DNA of 32,307 bases from Clostridiales bacterium (GCA_012837325.1 DURK01000004.1:1-32307), one strand, 5' to 3'; counted from the first letter of the stretch, positions 1 through 7,806 are shown. A program made the numbers and translations. The notes: a model not told the origin generated them from the letters alone.

Positions 1-1
1 C

Positions 2-598
2 ATCCACACCAGAGCAAGAACAAAGCGAATTTTAAAAGCCAATGGAGTGGAAAAGGTTTACGGGCTGGATGATATCCTGTCTTCACCGGTCAACAACAGC
101 GGATTCAATGAGGAATACGGTCTTTTGGGGTCAAATAAGGCAACGGAGGAAACCGTCAAGCTGTTCCCTCGTAATTGCCAGTCCCTGGTTGAGCGGATAC
201 AGGCCATTATGAAGGAGAAAACCGGGAAAACCGTGGAGGTCATGGTTTACGGGGACGGGGCCTTCAAGGACCCGGTGGGGAAAATCTGGGAGCTGGCTGA
301 CCCGGTTGTGTCCCCTGCTTATACAAAAGGCCTGGAGGGAACACCCAATGAGATCAAGCTGAAGTACCTGGCCGACAATCAATTCAGTCATTTGAAGGGA
401 GAAGAGCAGAGAAAAGCAATTGCCGATTATATCCAAAACAAGGAACCCGACTTGGTGGGCAGCATGCTTTCACAAGGCACAACCCCTCGCCGCTTAACCG
501 ACCTGATCGGCTCCCTGTGCGATTTAACTTCGGGCAGCGGCGACAAAGGGACACCTGTTGTATACATTCAGGGTTACTTTGATAACTTCACCAAGTAG
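2..598 (+). CDS. CofE-like coenzyme F420-0:L-glutamate ligase family protein, 5'-truncated by window edge
   Basis: The frame is open from base 2 to the stop at 596-598, so only the C-terminal 198 residues are visible; Firmicute members of this family are about 400 residues long. The visible part carries the family's conserved stretches, including YGLLGSNKATEETVKLFP, the MVYGDGAFKDPVGKIWELADP segment (read as two halves around KDPVG), KLKYLADNQF and QGTTPRRLTDLIGSLCDLTSGSGDKG near the end. CofE adds glutamate to F420-0, but many Clostridia that make no F420 carry this protein, so its real substrate is uncertain. A GTG at 47 could start a shorter protein but lies inside the conserved domain, so the upstream extension is preferred. 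It converges on gatB with only 15 bases between the two stops and no visible terminator hairpin. Confidence 0.8.
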   Translation: MHTRARTKRILKANGVEKVYGLDDILSSPVNNSGFNEEYGLLGSNKATEETVKLFPRNCQSLVERIQAIMKEKTGKTVEVMVYGDGAFKDPVGKIWELADPVVSPAYTKGLEGTPNEIKLKYLADNQFSHLKGEEQRKAIADYIQNKEPDLVGSMLSQGTTPRRLTDLIGSLCDLTSGSGDKGTPVVYIQGYFDNFTK

Positions 599-613
599 TC
601 GGAAGTCCTCCTT

Positions 614-2224
614 CTATTCTGCCAGCATTTTCTGCAATAGTTCTTTTGCGATCTGAGGATTGACTTTGCCGCAGCCGGCCTTCATGATTTGTCCCATGAG
701 GTAACCGGCTGCTTTTATCTTACCCTTCCTGTAGTCTTCAACCACACCTTGATGTTCATCCAGAACATCCTGAATGAGGCTTTCGATTTCTGCCCGGTCA
801 CTGACCTGGTTAAGGCCCCTTTCCTCCACAATAAGCTGCGGCCTTTTGTTTGTAATGACCAGTTCATCGAGTATTTCCTTGCCGATGCTGCGACTGATTG
901 TCCCTTCTTCCACCAGCTTTATCAGCTCCGCCAGCCGGCTGCTGTCTACCGGTGCAATGGGCTGATTCGTATGCTTCCACAGCCTCAGCAGTTCTGCCAG
1001 GATCCAATTGGACGCCTCCTTGGGTTGGATGCCATAGTCAACCACTTCTTCATAATACTCTGCAAGGAACTTGCTTTCGGTTAAAACATTTGCTTCATAT
1101 ATGCTTAACCCATATCGGGAGCTGAAACGCGCTCTTTTCTGCCTGGGCAGCTCAGGCAGTGATTCTTCAAGAAAAGGCTGGAGTTCCTCGTCACGTAAAT
1201 CAAGGGGAGGAAGATCCGGATCCGGGCAGATGGAGTACTGCTGGCTTCCATTTTTCATACGCATGGGAAAGCTCATCCCCTTTTTATCATCCCATCTTCT
1301 TGTTTCGGATCGAATCAGGTCCGGCCTATTCGACTTAAGCAGCCCCTGTTGGCGCTGCTGCTCCCATTCCAGAGCCCTTTGGATTTCCTTGAAGGAATTC
1401 AGGTTTTTAATCTCTACCTTTGTGCCAAGCTGCTTCTCCCCGCTTCTTCTCACTGACAGATTGACATCACAGCGAAGAGAACCCTGTTCCATTCTGCAGT
1501 CCGACACCTCAGTGTATTCCAGTATTCTTTTCAGCTCCTTTAAAAATGCAACCGCCTGCCTGGGAGAGATCGCTTCCGGGTGAGTAACGATTTCAATCAG
1601 CGGGACTCCTGCCCGGTTATAATCCACCAAGGTAACAGGCCGATTCTCTGGATGGATCAGCTTGCCCGCATCCTCCTCCAGATGAATTCGTTCAATTCCA
1701 ATACGCAGATGCTTTTCCTGATTATCAATATCGAGGTGTCCATTTTCGCAAAGGGGAAGATCGAATTGGGTTATTTGGCAGCCCTTGGGCAAATCAGGAT
1801 AGGTGTAGTTTTTCCTATCAAACCTGCTTACCCTGTTTACCTCACAGTTCAATGCCCTGCCGGCCCTCAGCGCAAGCCGGACAGCCTCGCGATTTAGCAC
1901 CGGCCAGGTCCCCGGCATCCCCATGCAGATTGGACAGGTATTTTCATTAGGGCGTGCACCGAATTGAGTGGAACAAGCACAAAACATCTTGGACAAGGTC
2001 TTGAGCTCTACATGAATTTCCATCCCAATAACGGTTTCAAGGTTCTGGCTGCCTTCACAAAAGCTGCCTGGCTGCAAATCCCGGATTTCTGTTTTTCCCG
2101 TTTCTGCCAAACCCATCACCCGGGGCACCACTACATGTCCATCCTCCATGCGGTTGGCATGGCAGAAAAGCCTTTCCTGATCTGTAAATGCTTTTACTTC
2201 ATCCTTGCGCAAGCTGAGCTTCAT
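614..2224 (-). CDS. gatB: Asp/Glu-tRNA amidotransferase subunit B with an N-terminal GatC-like tail
   Basis: GatB is the subunit of GatCAB that binds misacylated Glu-tRNA(Gln) or Asp-tRNA(Asn) and passes it to the GatA amidase. Visible marks: zinc cysteines C82, C84, C97 and C100 (CACS, then CPIC), FDRKNYTYPDLPKG, DYNRAGVPLIEIV, MEQGSLRCDVNLSVR, GTKVEIKNLNSF, and a complete tail domain ending in KGKIKAAGYLMGQIMK. The family is normally about 475-480 residues; this one has 536. GatB proper starts near residue 63 (ETVIGMEIHVELKT). Residues 5-38 instead resemble the C-terminus of GatC (LRKDEV, then NRMEDGHVVVPRV). The ATG has a GGAGG ribosome site that overlaps the stop of the upstream dipeptidase gene, so the start is well supported. 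Neither gatA nor a full gatC is visible. The tRNA-kinase region is divergent (YSICPDPDLPPL where DYRYFPEPDLPP is usual), so it may be an accessory paralogue. Confidence 0.9.
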   Translation of the reverse strand: MKLSLRKDEVKAFTDQERLFCHANRMEDGHVVVPRVMGLAETGKTEIRDLQPGSFCEGSQNLETVIGMEIHVELKTLSKMFCACSTQFGARPNENTCPICMGMPGTWPVLNREAVRLALRAGRALNCEVNRVSRFDRKNYTYPDLPKGCQITQFDLPLCENGHLDIDNQEKHLRIGIERIHLEEDAGKLIHPENRPVTLVDYNRAGVPLIEIVTHPEAISPRQAVAFLKELKRILEYTEVSDCRMEQGSLRCDVNLSVRRSGEKQLGTKVEIKNLNSFKEIQRALEWEQQRQQGLLKSNRPDLIRSETRRWDDKKGMSFPMRMKNGSQQYSICPDPDLPPLDLRDEELQPFLEESLPELPRQKRARFSSRYGLSIYEANVLTESKFLAEYYEEVVDYGIQPKEASNWILAELLRLWKHTNQPIAPVDSSRLAELIKLVEEGTISRSIGKEILDELVITNKRPQLIVEERGLNQVSDRAEIESLIQDVLDEHQGVVEDYRKGKIKAAGYLMGQIMKAGCGKVNPQIAKELLQKMLAE

Positions 2225-2231
2225 TGCCGTC

Positions 2232-3137
2232 CTACCTCCACTCCAGCCCTACATCCAGCAGGGGATAGCTGTTTGCATCCACATCGTCAAAATGCCACCA
2301 TTCCGTCCGGATGCCTTTGAACCCGCAGCTGACCATCACCCGGGTCATGTAGTCCATGTTTTTCTTCGCTTCCGGGGAATGGTTGGGATAATCCCGGGCG
2401 GCCTTCTCGGTAAAATCATCAAACCCCGTAGGCATTTCCAGCTCATTGCCCTCCTTGTCCACCAGGGTGATGTCTACTGCCGCCCCCCGGTTGTGCTTGG
2501 ACCCGGTATCCGGATGGGCAACATAACCGGGCAGAGGTGAATGCTCCCACATGATTCTTTGAACGGACAAGGGCCGGTAAGCATCCCAGATCTTAATGGT
2601 GTATCCATCCTCTTTGAAGATTTCATTTGCCCGGATCAGCTTGACGGCGGTCTCCCTTCTGAGAAACGCTTTGCTGTTGTCCGGATATACCTGGCGATTC
2701 ATGAAGTTATCCTCATCCGCATAGCGCAAATCAATGATTATATCAGAATCCAATGCCTGAACGTCGGCCAGGCCATTGATGACCTCTGCTCGATAAGCTG
2801 CTTCTTTCTCCTGACCGCGCTGCTTCAAAGCCAGGTTCTCATATGTAAGCTCGGTGTTCTGTTCCTTCAGCTTCCGATTCTCATCCGTCAAAAGGCTGCT
2901 TTTTTCAAGCAGCTCTTTGTTATCTGCTTCATATATCTCAAGTTCAGCCTTCAGATCTCTGACAACCTCTTCCAAAGCGCTGTTTTTTCCTGCGGAATGG
3001 TTCCATTTTGTCTGAAGACTGCCTGTTTTGATCAGGAAAATAAAAAGCAACGCAAGTAAAGCAAGCGTTAGAATAACGACTGCTGCAGTTAACAGCCTCA
3101 ATCTGGTTTGCGCGGTCTTCCTTCTCCTGTGATTCAC
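2232..3137 (-). CDS. Membrane-anchored M15-family D-Ala-D-Ala dipeptidase (VanX/DdpX-like) with coiled-coil stalk
   Basis: A zinc peptidase of the VanX type, expected to cleave D-Ala-D-Ala or a related dipeptide outside the membrane. Catalytic and zinc residues are in place: R188 in WDAYRP, H215 and D222 in SKHNRGAAVD, E279 and H282 in EWWHFDD. In front of the enzyme domain are a basic N-terminus, one transmembrane segment (about 15-36) and a predicted coiled coil (about 52-112, rich in E, K and L heptads). VanX itself is about 200 residues and cytoplasmic, so this 301-residue form is an anchored, stalked version. The start is GTG at 3137, preceded by AGGAGGAAGCCAG. It lies directly upstream of gatB on the same strand with 7 bases between the stop and the next ATG. 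The family is clear; the substrate and any role in glycopeptide resistance are not. Confidence 0.85.
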   Translation of the reverse strand: MNHRRRKTAQTRLRLLTAAVVILTLALLALLFIFLIKTGSLQTKWNHSAGKNSALEEVVRDLKAELEIYEADNKELLEKSSLLTDENRKLKEQNTELTYENLALKQRGQEKEAAYRAEVINGLADVQALDSDIIIDLRYADEDNFMNRQVYPDNSKAFLRRETAVKLIRANEIFKEDGYTIKIWDAYRPLSVQRIMWEHSPLPGYVAHPDTGSKHNRGAAVDITLVDKEGNELEMPTGFDDFTEKAARDYPNHSPEAKKNMDYMTRVMVSCGFKGIRTEWWHFDDVDANSYPLLDVGLEWR

Positions 3138-3197
3138 CTGGCTTCCTCCTTATCGATTCAACAGGATTGATTTTTGTCCATTCCGATTGACTCATTT

Positions 3198-3217
3198 TAT
3201 GGTAAAATAATACCATA
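3198..3217. promoter_or_regulatory. Perfect inverted repeat upstream of the dipeptidase gene
   Basis: TATGGTA, six A/T bases, TACCATA: two perfect 7-base arms, 60 bases before the GTG start of the dipeptidase. On the minus strand its centre gives a TATTAT hexamer that could serve as -10, although no good -35 is seen. It is a candidate operator; the binding protein is unknown. Confidence 0.4.
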
Positions 3218-3255
3218 GAAATGGCTTCCTGGCTTCTGAAGCTTATCTTCTCTGA

Positions 3256-3284
3256 TTGAAAGCATCAAGCCCGGTTTATATAAA
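3256..3284 (+). promoter_or_regulatory. Promoter for guaC
   Basis: TTGAAA (3256-3261), a 17-base spacer, then TATAAA (3279-3284). This predicts a transcript start near 3291 and a leader of about 115 bases before guaC. Confidence 0.6.
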
Positions 3285-3346
3285 TTTTGGCTTGTGCCTG
3301 TTCCATCATATCATGAACAACAGGCTTACATAAAATTTAAAACCCC

Positions 3347-3399
3347 GTGCAATGATAGGTTGAGAGAATGATTCAGACCTTGTTGCACTTGGAGAGGAG
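3347..3399 (+). promoter_or_regulatory. Leader hairpin next to the guaC ribosome binding site
   Basis: GTGCAA (3347-3352) pairs perfectly with TTGCAC (3383-3388), and inside it AGGT (3357-3360) pairs with ACCT (3377-3380). The ribosome site GGAGAGGAG begins two bases after the stem, so folding could affect translation. I looked for the conserved core of the guanine/adenine riboswitch here and did not find it. Whether it is a regulator or only a leader fold is not known. Confidence 0.35.
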
Positions 3400-3405
3400 T
3401 TCCCT

Positions 3406-4389
3406 ATGGACAGAGTATTTGATTACGAAGACGTTCAACTGATTCCCAATAAGTGTATTGTCAGCAGCAGAAGCGAATGTGATACATCGGTGGTGTTTGG
3501 CGGGCGAAAATTCCGCCTGCCCGTTGTGCCTGCCAATATGCAGACGATTATCGATGAAAAAATTGCCCTTTTCATGGCTGAAAACGGTTACTTCTATATT
3601 ATGCATCGCTTTAACCCCGAAAAGCGAATGGGCTTTATCCGGGATATGCAGTCCAAAGGCCTGTTTGCATCCATCAGCGTAGGTGTAAAGCAAGAGGAGC
3701 ACAGCTTTATCGACGAGCTGGTGAGTAACCGGTTGATTCCAGAGTATATTACCATCGATGTAGCCCACGGGCATTCGGATTCAGTGATCCGCATGATTCA
3801 ACATATCAAGAATCGCCTGCCGGACAGCTTTGTCATCGCAGGAAATGTGGGCACGCCGGAGGCTGTCCGGGAGCTGGAAAATGCAGGTGCAGACGCCACC
3901 AAGGTAGGAATCGGGCCGGGTAAGGTATGCATAACCAAAATCAAAACCGGATTCGGAACCGGCGGATGGCAGCTGGCTGCTCTCCGTTGGTGTGCCAAGG
4001 CTGCCAGCAAGCCTATTATAGCAGACGGAGGTATCCGAACCCATGGCGATATTGCCAAGTCTGTCCGCTTCGGTGCAACCATGGTGATGATCGGCTCACT
4101 TTTTGCAGGCCACGAGGAATCCCCTGGTATGACATTCGAAAAGGATGGGAAGGTATATAAAGAATACTTTGGCTCAGCTTCAGAGTTTCAAAAGGGTGAA
4201 AAAAGAAATATTGAAGGGAAAAGAATGTTTGTCGAGCATAAGGGCTCGCTGAAGGATACCCTGATCGAAATGGAGCAGGACCTCCAGTCCTCCATTTCCT
4301 ACGCAGGAGGCCGCAAGCTGGAAGCGATCCGCAACGTGGACTATGTCATTGTTAAGAATTCCATTTTTAACGGCGACAATATATACTAA
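3406..4389 (+). CDS. guaC: GMP reductase
   Basis: Reduces GMP to IMP with NADPH, returning guanine nucleotides to the common purine pool. The 327-residue length matches the short Firmicute GuaC type with no CBS insert. Visible marks: the N-terminal [13 protein letters not shown] start, the phosphate-binding [12 protein letters not shown] segment, the catalytic Cys175 in [11 protein letters not shown], and the [12 protein letters not shown] loop that separates GMP reductase from IMP dehydrogenase (which has the CBS domains and a different flap). The ATG follows GGAGAGGAG at good spacing. It is the only plus-strand gene in the left 26 kb, stands alone with its own promoter, and ends in a hairpin shared with the convergent PIG-L gene. 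Confidence 0.95.
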   Translation: MDRVFDYEDVQLIPNKCIVSSRSECDTSVVFGGRKFRLPVVPANMQTIIDEKIALFMAENGYFYIMHRFNPEKRMGFIRDMQSKGLFASISVGVKQEEHSFIDELVSNRLIPEYITIDVAHGHSDSVIRMIQHIKNRLPDSFVIAGNVGTPEAVRELENAGADATKVGIGPGKVCITKIKTGFGTGGWQLAALRWCAKAASKPIIADGGIRTHGDIAKSVRFGATMVMIGSLFAGHEESPGMTFEKDGKVYKEYFGSASEFQKGEKRNIEGKRMFVEHKGSLKDTLIEMEQDLQSSISYAGGRKLEAIRNVDYVIVKNSIFNGDNIY

Positions 4390-4420
4390 AACACCAATCA
4401 AATAAAGGTCAGTATAATAA

Positions 4421-4478
4421 GAAGCCTGCCCTGAGATACTGCCGGTCTTGATAACCGCTTCACCCCAGGGCAGGCTTC
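4421..4478. terminator. Large hairpin between convergent guaC and PIG-L genes
   Basis: GAAGCCTGCCCTG (4421-4433) is perfectly complementary to 4466-4478, a 13-bp stem. The loop holds a second small stem, CGGT/ACCG. It lies about 30 bases past each stop codon. On the minus strand the stem is followed by TTATTATACT, on the plus strand by no T-run, so it is a better terminator for the PIG-L transcript than for guaC. Confidence 0.6.
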
Positions 4479-4507
4479 AACGCATCGTGTTTCCTATTTT
4501 CGTATGC

Positions 4508-5215
4508 CTAAGGCAGAAGCCTCTTGGGAACCATTCGCAGGTAGTTCCGGCACAAACGGAATCCTTCTGCATAAGCCACACCGCACTGGTAGCCTCTAAC
4601 CTTGGAACAGGTTCTTACAAAGTCAAGGAAATCAATGCCGTCATGCTCCAGCATCCACTCAATCTGTGATTTGTGACAGGCAAGCGCTTCCAGCTTGGTT
4701 TCAATCACATCGGAGATATCTACATATTCTGTAGGGAGAAATCCTACCCCGGCAAGGGTATCCATATGGTAGATCGGTGTAAGCGGCGCGGAGGCGGGAA
4801 CTGCACCGATTTCATAATGACCGCAGCTGGCTGCAAAGGTAGCGCGGAAAGTAGCATAATAGGTTTGTATGTGGTCATTCATATAGTCGCTTTCAAAATG
4901 GGTTATCACCACATCCGGTTGAACATCGCGCACCACTCTTGCCAGCTTCCTGACAAGATCATCGTTTTCAGCTGTAACATACAGATCTCCGATATCTATG
5001 GAATAATGAGCGGCCCCGATCACCTTCGCAGCCTCTTTTGCTTCCTTTTCGCGAATAATCCGCAGCTCATCAGGCATGATCTCGACATGCCCAAGGTTAC
5101 CGTTTGCAATGTTGCATACAGCTACATCATGTCCTTGTTTGATATACTTGGTTAAGGTTCCATAGCAGCCTATTTCCAAGTCATCCGGATGACAGCCTAC
5201 AGCCAAAATTTTCAT
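4508..5215 (-). CDS. PIG-L/LmbE-family zinc deacetylase
   Basis: PIG-L enzymes remove N-acetyl groups from GlcNAc-type sugars or sugar conjugates using one metal ion. The 235-residue protein opens with MKILAVGCHPDDLEIG, which has the HPDDxE metal and catalytic motif (H9, D11, D12), and later has SDYMNDHIQT, matching the family's second metal-binding histidine region. There is no signal peptide, so it acts in the cytoplasm. AAGGAGA lies 8 bases before the ATG. The neighbours upstream on the same strand are a ROK-family sugar regulator and a NagB-like protein, which suggests an acetylated amino sugar or glycoconjugate as substrate. Two promoter-like sites lie in the 245-base gap upstream, so it can be transcribed without its neighbours. 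Confidence 0.88.
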   Translation of the reverse strand: MKILAVGCHPDDLEIGCYGTLTKYIKQGHDVAVCNIANGNLGHVEIMPDELRIIREKEAKEAAKVIGAAHYSIDIGDLYVTAENDDLVRKLARVVRDVQPDVVITHFESDYMNDHIQTYYATFRATFAASCGHYEIGAVPASAPLTPIYHMDTLAGVGFLPTEYVDISDVIETKLEALACHKSQIEWMLEHDGIDFLDFVRTCSKVRGYQCGVAYAEGFRLCRNYLRMVPKRLLP

Positions 5216-5260
5216 AATTATCGTCTCCTTTGTTATATTTCATCTTGGTTGGTGCGAAGT

Positions 5261-5289
5261 TAATTATTCCTGATCAAGAAAATATTCAA
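5261..5289 (-). promoter_or_regulatory. Possible proximal promoter for the PIG-L gene
   Basis: Read on the minus strand: TTGAAT (5289-5284), 17 bases, TAATTA (5266-5261). The hexamers are weaker than in the distal promoter. Between the two promoters lies a small palindrome, CGATTT-TT-AAATCG (5324-5337). Confidence 0.35.
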
Positions 5290-5410
5290 TTGTACCTTTA
5301 TAGAAAGACCACGAGATCTGATCCGATTTTTAAATCGCTTATGAGGCTGCATATTTTGTGCTGCGAAATAGTAGGTTTCCATTCATTTGTTTGTTGGATT
5401 GATTAATAGT

Positions 5411-5439
5411 AGATTAACATATCAGCCAAAACATGTCAA
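5411..5439 (-). promoter_or_regulatory. Promoter for the PIG-L gene
   Basis: Read on the minus strand: TTGACA (5439-5434), 17 bases, TAATCT (5416-5411). It begins 22 bases past the ROK stop codon and predicts a leader of about 190 bases. Confidence 0.6.
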
Positions 5440-5460
5440 TCCATATCCTGATGAAGGGAG

Positions 5461-6735
5461 TTATAGAAAACTGGTTAACTGGTTTTCCATAAAGTATTCT
5501 GCCACGCCGATGCTGTCACCCTTCGATCCGGACATGGCATAACTGATTAAAACATCCTTCATGAGAAAGCTGTTTCCATTTTCCTTGCTCTGCTGCTGCA
5601 ACTCGTTAAAAAACCCGGTGCCAAGACGTTCGATATCACCACCCAGCACAACCTGCTTGATTCCTGTGATACACACGGCACTATTAATACCTGCATACAG
5701 CATCTTGGCTGTATTCTTTAACAGATCACGAATGGCTTCCACTCCGTTGTCATAGGCTTCTGCTATGTTCTCCAGGGTTACGCTGTTTGCCCTGCCCTGC
5801 AGTGCTCCCGCCGCAGCGCTGCAATGTTGCTCTGCTAATATTTTTCGGGCAGCGGATTTAATCGCATCTGTATTAATATATTGTTCCAGGCATCCATGAT
5901 TGCCGCATGGGCATGGCTTCCCATTATAATCAATGGAAACATGGCCGATTTCACCGGCAGAATGGTCACTTCCCATGATTACCTGGTTGTTATAGACAAT
6001 ACCTGCGCCTACCCCGTCCGTTACGTTAATATAGAGCAGGTCCCTGACTTCCCTGCCCATTCTGGACAAGGTATTTTTTTCTGCATAAGCCATGCACATG
6101 GATGAGTTTCCAAAAAAGACAGGCAGAGACAATTTGCTTTCCAGGAGCTTGATTGCATCGGACTTGATGCTGACATGCATGGCTGAATACGATAACATCT
6201 GCTCTGCTTCAAGGTAGATTCCGGGAAATGTGATGCAAACAGCAGCCACCTTCCTGCTGTCTATGTTCTTTGCCTTGTTCATAAAAATATCATATATCAG
6301 TTCACAATAGTCGTTACCGCTGTCCGGATCAGACTCACTGCTGCTGTGAAAACCACCATACTGATCTGACAGGTGTTCAACAAAACAGGTCTCAATTTCG
6401 TTCAGTTCCAAGTCATAAAGGGTGTAGTGTACGCCCCATCTGCTCAAAGAAAAAACAGGGATCTGTCTGCCATCTGCACACACCCTTAAGTTGATAGGTT
6501 TTCTGCCCGGCATATCAGAAGAACCCAATCCGGTTTCGATTAGTAAATTAGCCTGCAAAAGCTCATCCACAAGAATGGAAACCGTTGTCGGGCTGAGTTT
6601 GGTTTTTCTGACCAACCCGGCCCTTGAAATCTGCTCGTTGTTTTTTACCAGATTGAATAGTGATTTGATGTTTTCTTCTTTTATGGTTTGTTGACTGGTA
6701 ACCTTGGTCTCCGATGGTTCAAGCAAAAACTTCAT
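5461..6735 (-). CDS. ROK-family transcriptional regulator (NagC/XylR type)
   Basis: A sugar-responsive repressor or activator made of an N-terminal helix-turn-helix and a sugar-kinase-like fold. Counting from the start chosen here, residues about 17-60 form the winged helix (NIKSLFNLVKNNEQISRAG, then KLSPTTVSILVDELL). The ROK part shows the GEIGHVSID segment and the zinc loop CPCGNHGCLEQ typical of this family. The open frame runs 30 codons further upstream to 6825, but those codons read through a strong RNA fold and have no family similarity; the ATG at 6735 follows GAGGAAT, so I take it as the start (424 residues). It lies between the NagB-like and PIG-L genes, so N-acetylglucosamine or a related sugar is the likely effector. 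This is inference from context. Confidence 0.9.
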   Translation of the reverse strand: MKFLLEPSETKVTSQQTIKEENIKSLFNLVKNNEQISRAGLVRKTKLSPTTVSILVDELLQANLLIETGLGSSDMPGRKPINLRVCADGRQIPVFSLSRWGVHYTLYDLELNEIETCFVEHLSDQYGGFHSSSESDPDSGNDYCELIYDIFMNKAKNIDSRKVAAVCITFPGIYLEAEQMLSYSAMHVSIKSDAIKLLESKLSLPVFFGNSSMCMAYAEKNTLSRMGREVRDLLYINVTDGVGAGIVYNNQVIMGSDHSAGEIGHVSIDYNGKPCPCGNHGCLEQYINTDAIKSAARKILAEQHCSAAAGALQGRANSVTLENIAEAYDNGVEAIRDLLKNTAKMLYAGINSAVCITGIKQVVLGGDIERLGTGFFNELQQQSKENGNSFLMKDVLISYAMSGSKGDSIGVAEYFMENQLTSFL

Positions 6736-6766
6736 GATTCCTCGCTCATCCTCAATGCTAAAATAA

Positions 6767-6834
6767 AACCAGCAGCCCTCAAAGGGAAAACCCTTTAGAA
6801 TGGAAGTGGGGGCGAATGCCCCCACCTGCTGGTT
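6767..6834 (-). other. Nested three-stem RNA element between NagB-like and ROK genes
   Basis: An outer 9-bp stem (6767-6775 with 6826-6834, CTGCTGGTT and its complement, no mismatch) encloses two perfect hairpins: 6781-6796 (AAAGGG, four-base loop, CCCTTT) and 6806-6825 (GTGGGGGC, four-base loop, GCCCCCAC). Read in the direction of the flanking genes, the outer stem runs into TTTTATTTT. It could act as a terminator or attenuator limiting ROK expression, be a structured regulatory RNA, or be a small palindromic repeat element. Confidence 0.5.
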
Positions 6835-6855
6835 ACTGCTTACAAAATAGATTGA

Positions 6856-7806
6856 TCAATTTGTGTCTGCACAGAGCGGACCTGCCAATTCCTCCATGAA
6901 GAACAGCTTACCGGGCAGAGTTGGGATAAAGCTTGAGGTTACAGCTGTATCCGGCCCGTAACGCAGTGTCATCCAAAAGCTCATTCCCTGCCATTGCATT
7001 CCACGGCTGAGTACACCATCTGCTCCGCCGATAATATAATCGGAGTTGAATATGATGTTTGGCCCTACGGTGTTTGCATAGCATGGAATCAGTGTCAGGT
7101 TGCTGCGGAAGCTGGTGATGGCATTTTGTTCAATGGTAAACGGATGCAATCTGGCAGCGACCCGGTGGGTAGCAGCCATCCATTCTTCCTGGCTGGAATA
7201 CTCCGCTGCAAAATGCGGTTCCCAAAAAGCAATATGGCATGCACGCCCGATACCAAAAATCAAAACCTGTTTTGCACCTTTTGCTTTCAAGGCAGCAATT
7301 TTTTCTGCATATTTAGGGAGATTGTCTTTTGTGGCAAAGTTTCTTTGACTCACTGGAATTGTAAGATCTCCAAGGGGACCGTATAAAGCATTTTCCATAG
7401 CATGCTGAAAGGATGTAGGACTGCTGGCAGGCACTGTGTTTCCTTCTGCGTCGCTCCACTCATCCATGTTGAAACCATGTACATGCTTGCAGTCTACATT
7501 CCATTGTTTCAGGAAATAGACCAGCCATTTGTACATACCCATGGGACCGACAGGAAGGATTAAGATCAGATCGCGCCCTTCTTCTGCTGTGGTCTTTATT
7601 TGCATTGCAATCTCATGGCCCATATAAACCCCGAATTCTTCAAGATTGCTGCAGGCTACAGGCTTGAAATCCTTGTTCCAGAAAGGCTGGGGATCGAATA
7701 CGCTGGATGGATCATTGCTTACACACTTGCTGATCCTTTCAATATCCCACCCTTTAGGAAACACTTCGCTGTAATACGAACCCTTTAAAGTGCTCATCAT
7801 GTCCAT
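6856..7806 (-). CDS. Divergent glucosamine-6-phosphate isomerase/deaminase-like protein (NagB superfamily)
   Basis: NagB turns glucosamine-6-phosphate into fructose-6-phosphate and ammonia. This 316-residue protein keeps the fold's landmarks: a phosphate loop region LPVGPMGMYK (NagB has LPTGSTP), GFNMDEW with the ring-opening Asp115, and GIGRACHIAFWEP with His191 and Glu196. The Asp that sits two residues before the His in NagB is replaced here by Ala189. It is also longer than the usual 240-270 residues, with an N-terminal extension of about 50. The substrate may therefore differ from GlcN-6-P. The ATG follows AGGAGGT at good spacing, and a TTGACA promoter lies about 80 bases upstream. It leads the unit with the ROK and PIG-L genes. 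Confidence 0.75.
   Translation of the reverse strand: MDMMSTLKGSYYSEVFPKGWDIERISKCVSNDPSSVFDPQPFWNKDFKPVACSNLEEFGVYMGHEIAMQIKTTAEEGRDLILILPVGPMGMYKWLVYFLKQWNVDCKHVHGFNMDEWSDAEGNTVPASSPTSFQHAMENALYGPLGDLTIPVSQRNFATKDNLPKYAEKIAALKAKGAKQVLIFGIGRACHIAFWEPHFAAEYSSQEEWMAATHRVAARLHPFTIEQNAITSFRSNLTLIPCYANTVGPNIIFNSDYIIGGADGVLSRGMQWQGMSFWMTLRYGPDTAVTSSFIPTLPGKLFFMEELAGPLCADTN

Noticed and set aside
1071-1583. A 170-codon open frame on the plus strand
   Set aside because: It runs antisense to gatB, is serine-rich and low in complexity, and has no ribosome site.
3217-3405. Purine riboswitch upstream of guaC
   Set aside because: The conserved core loops of the guanine/adenine riboswitch were looked for and are absent; only a hairpin is present.
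5461-6825. ROK regulator start at 6825
   Set aside because: The extra 30 codons read through the three-stem element and show no similarity to the family; the ATG at 6735 has a ribosome site.
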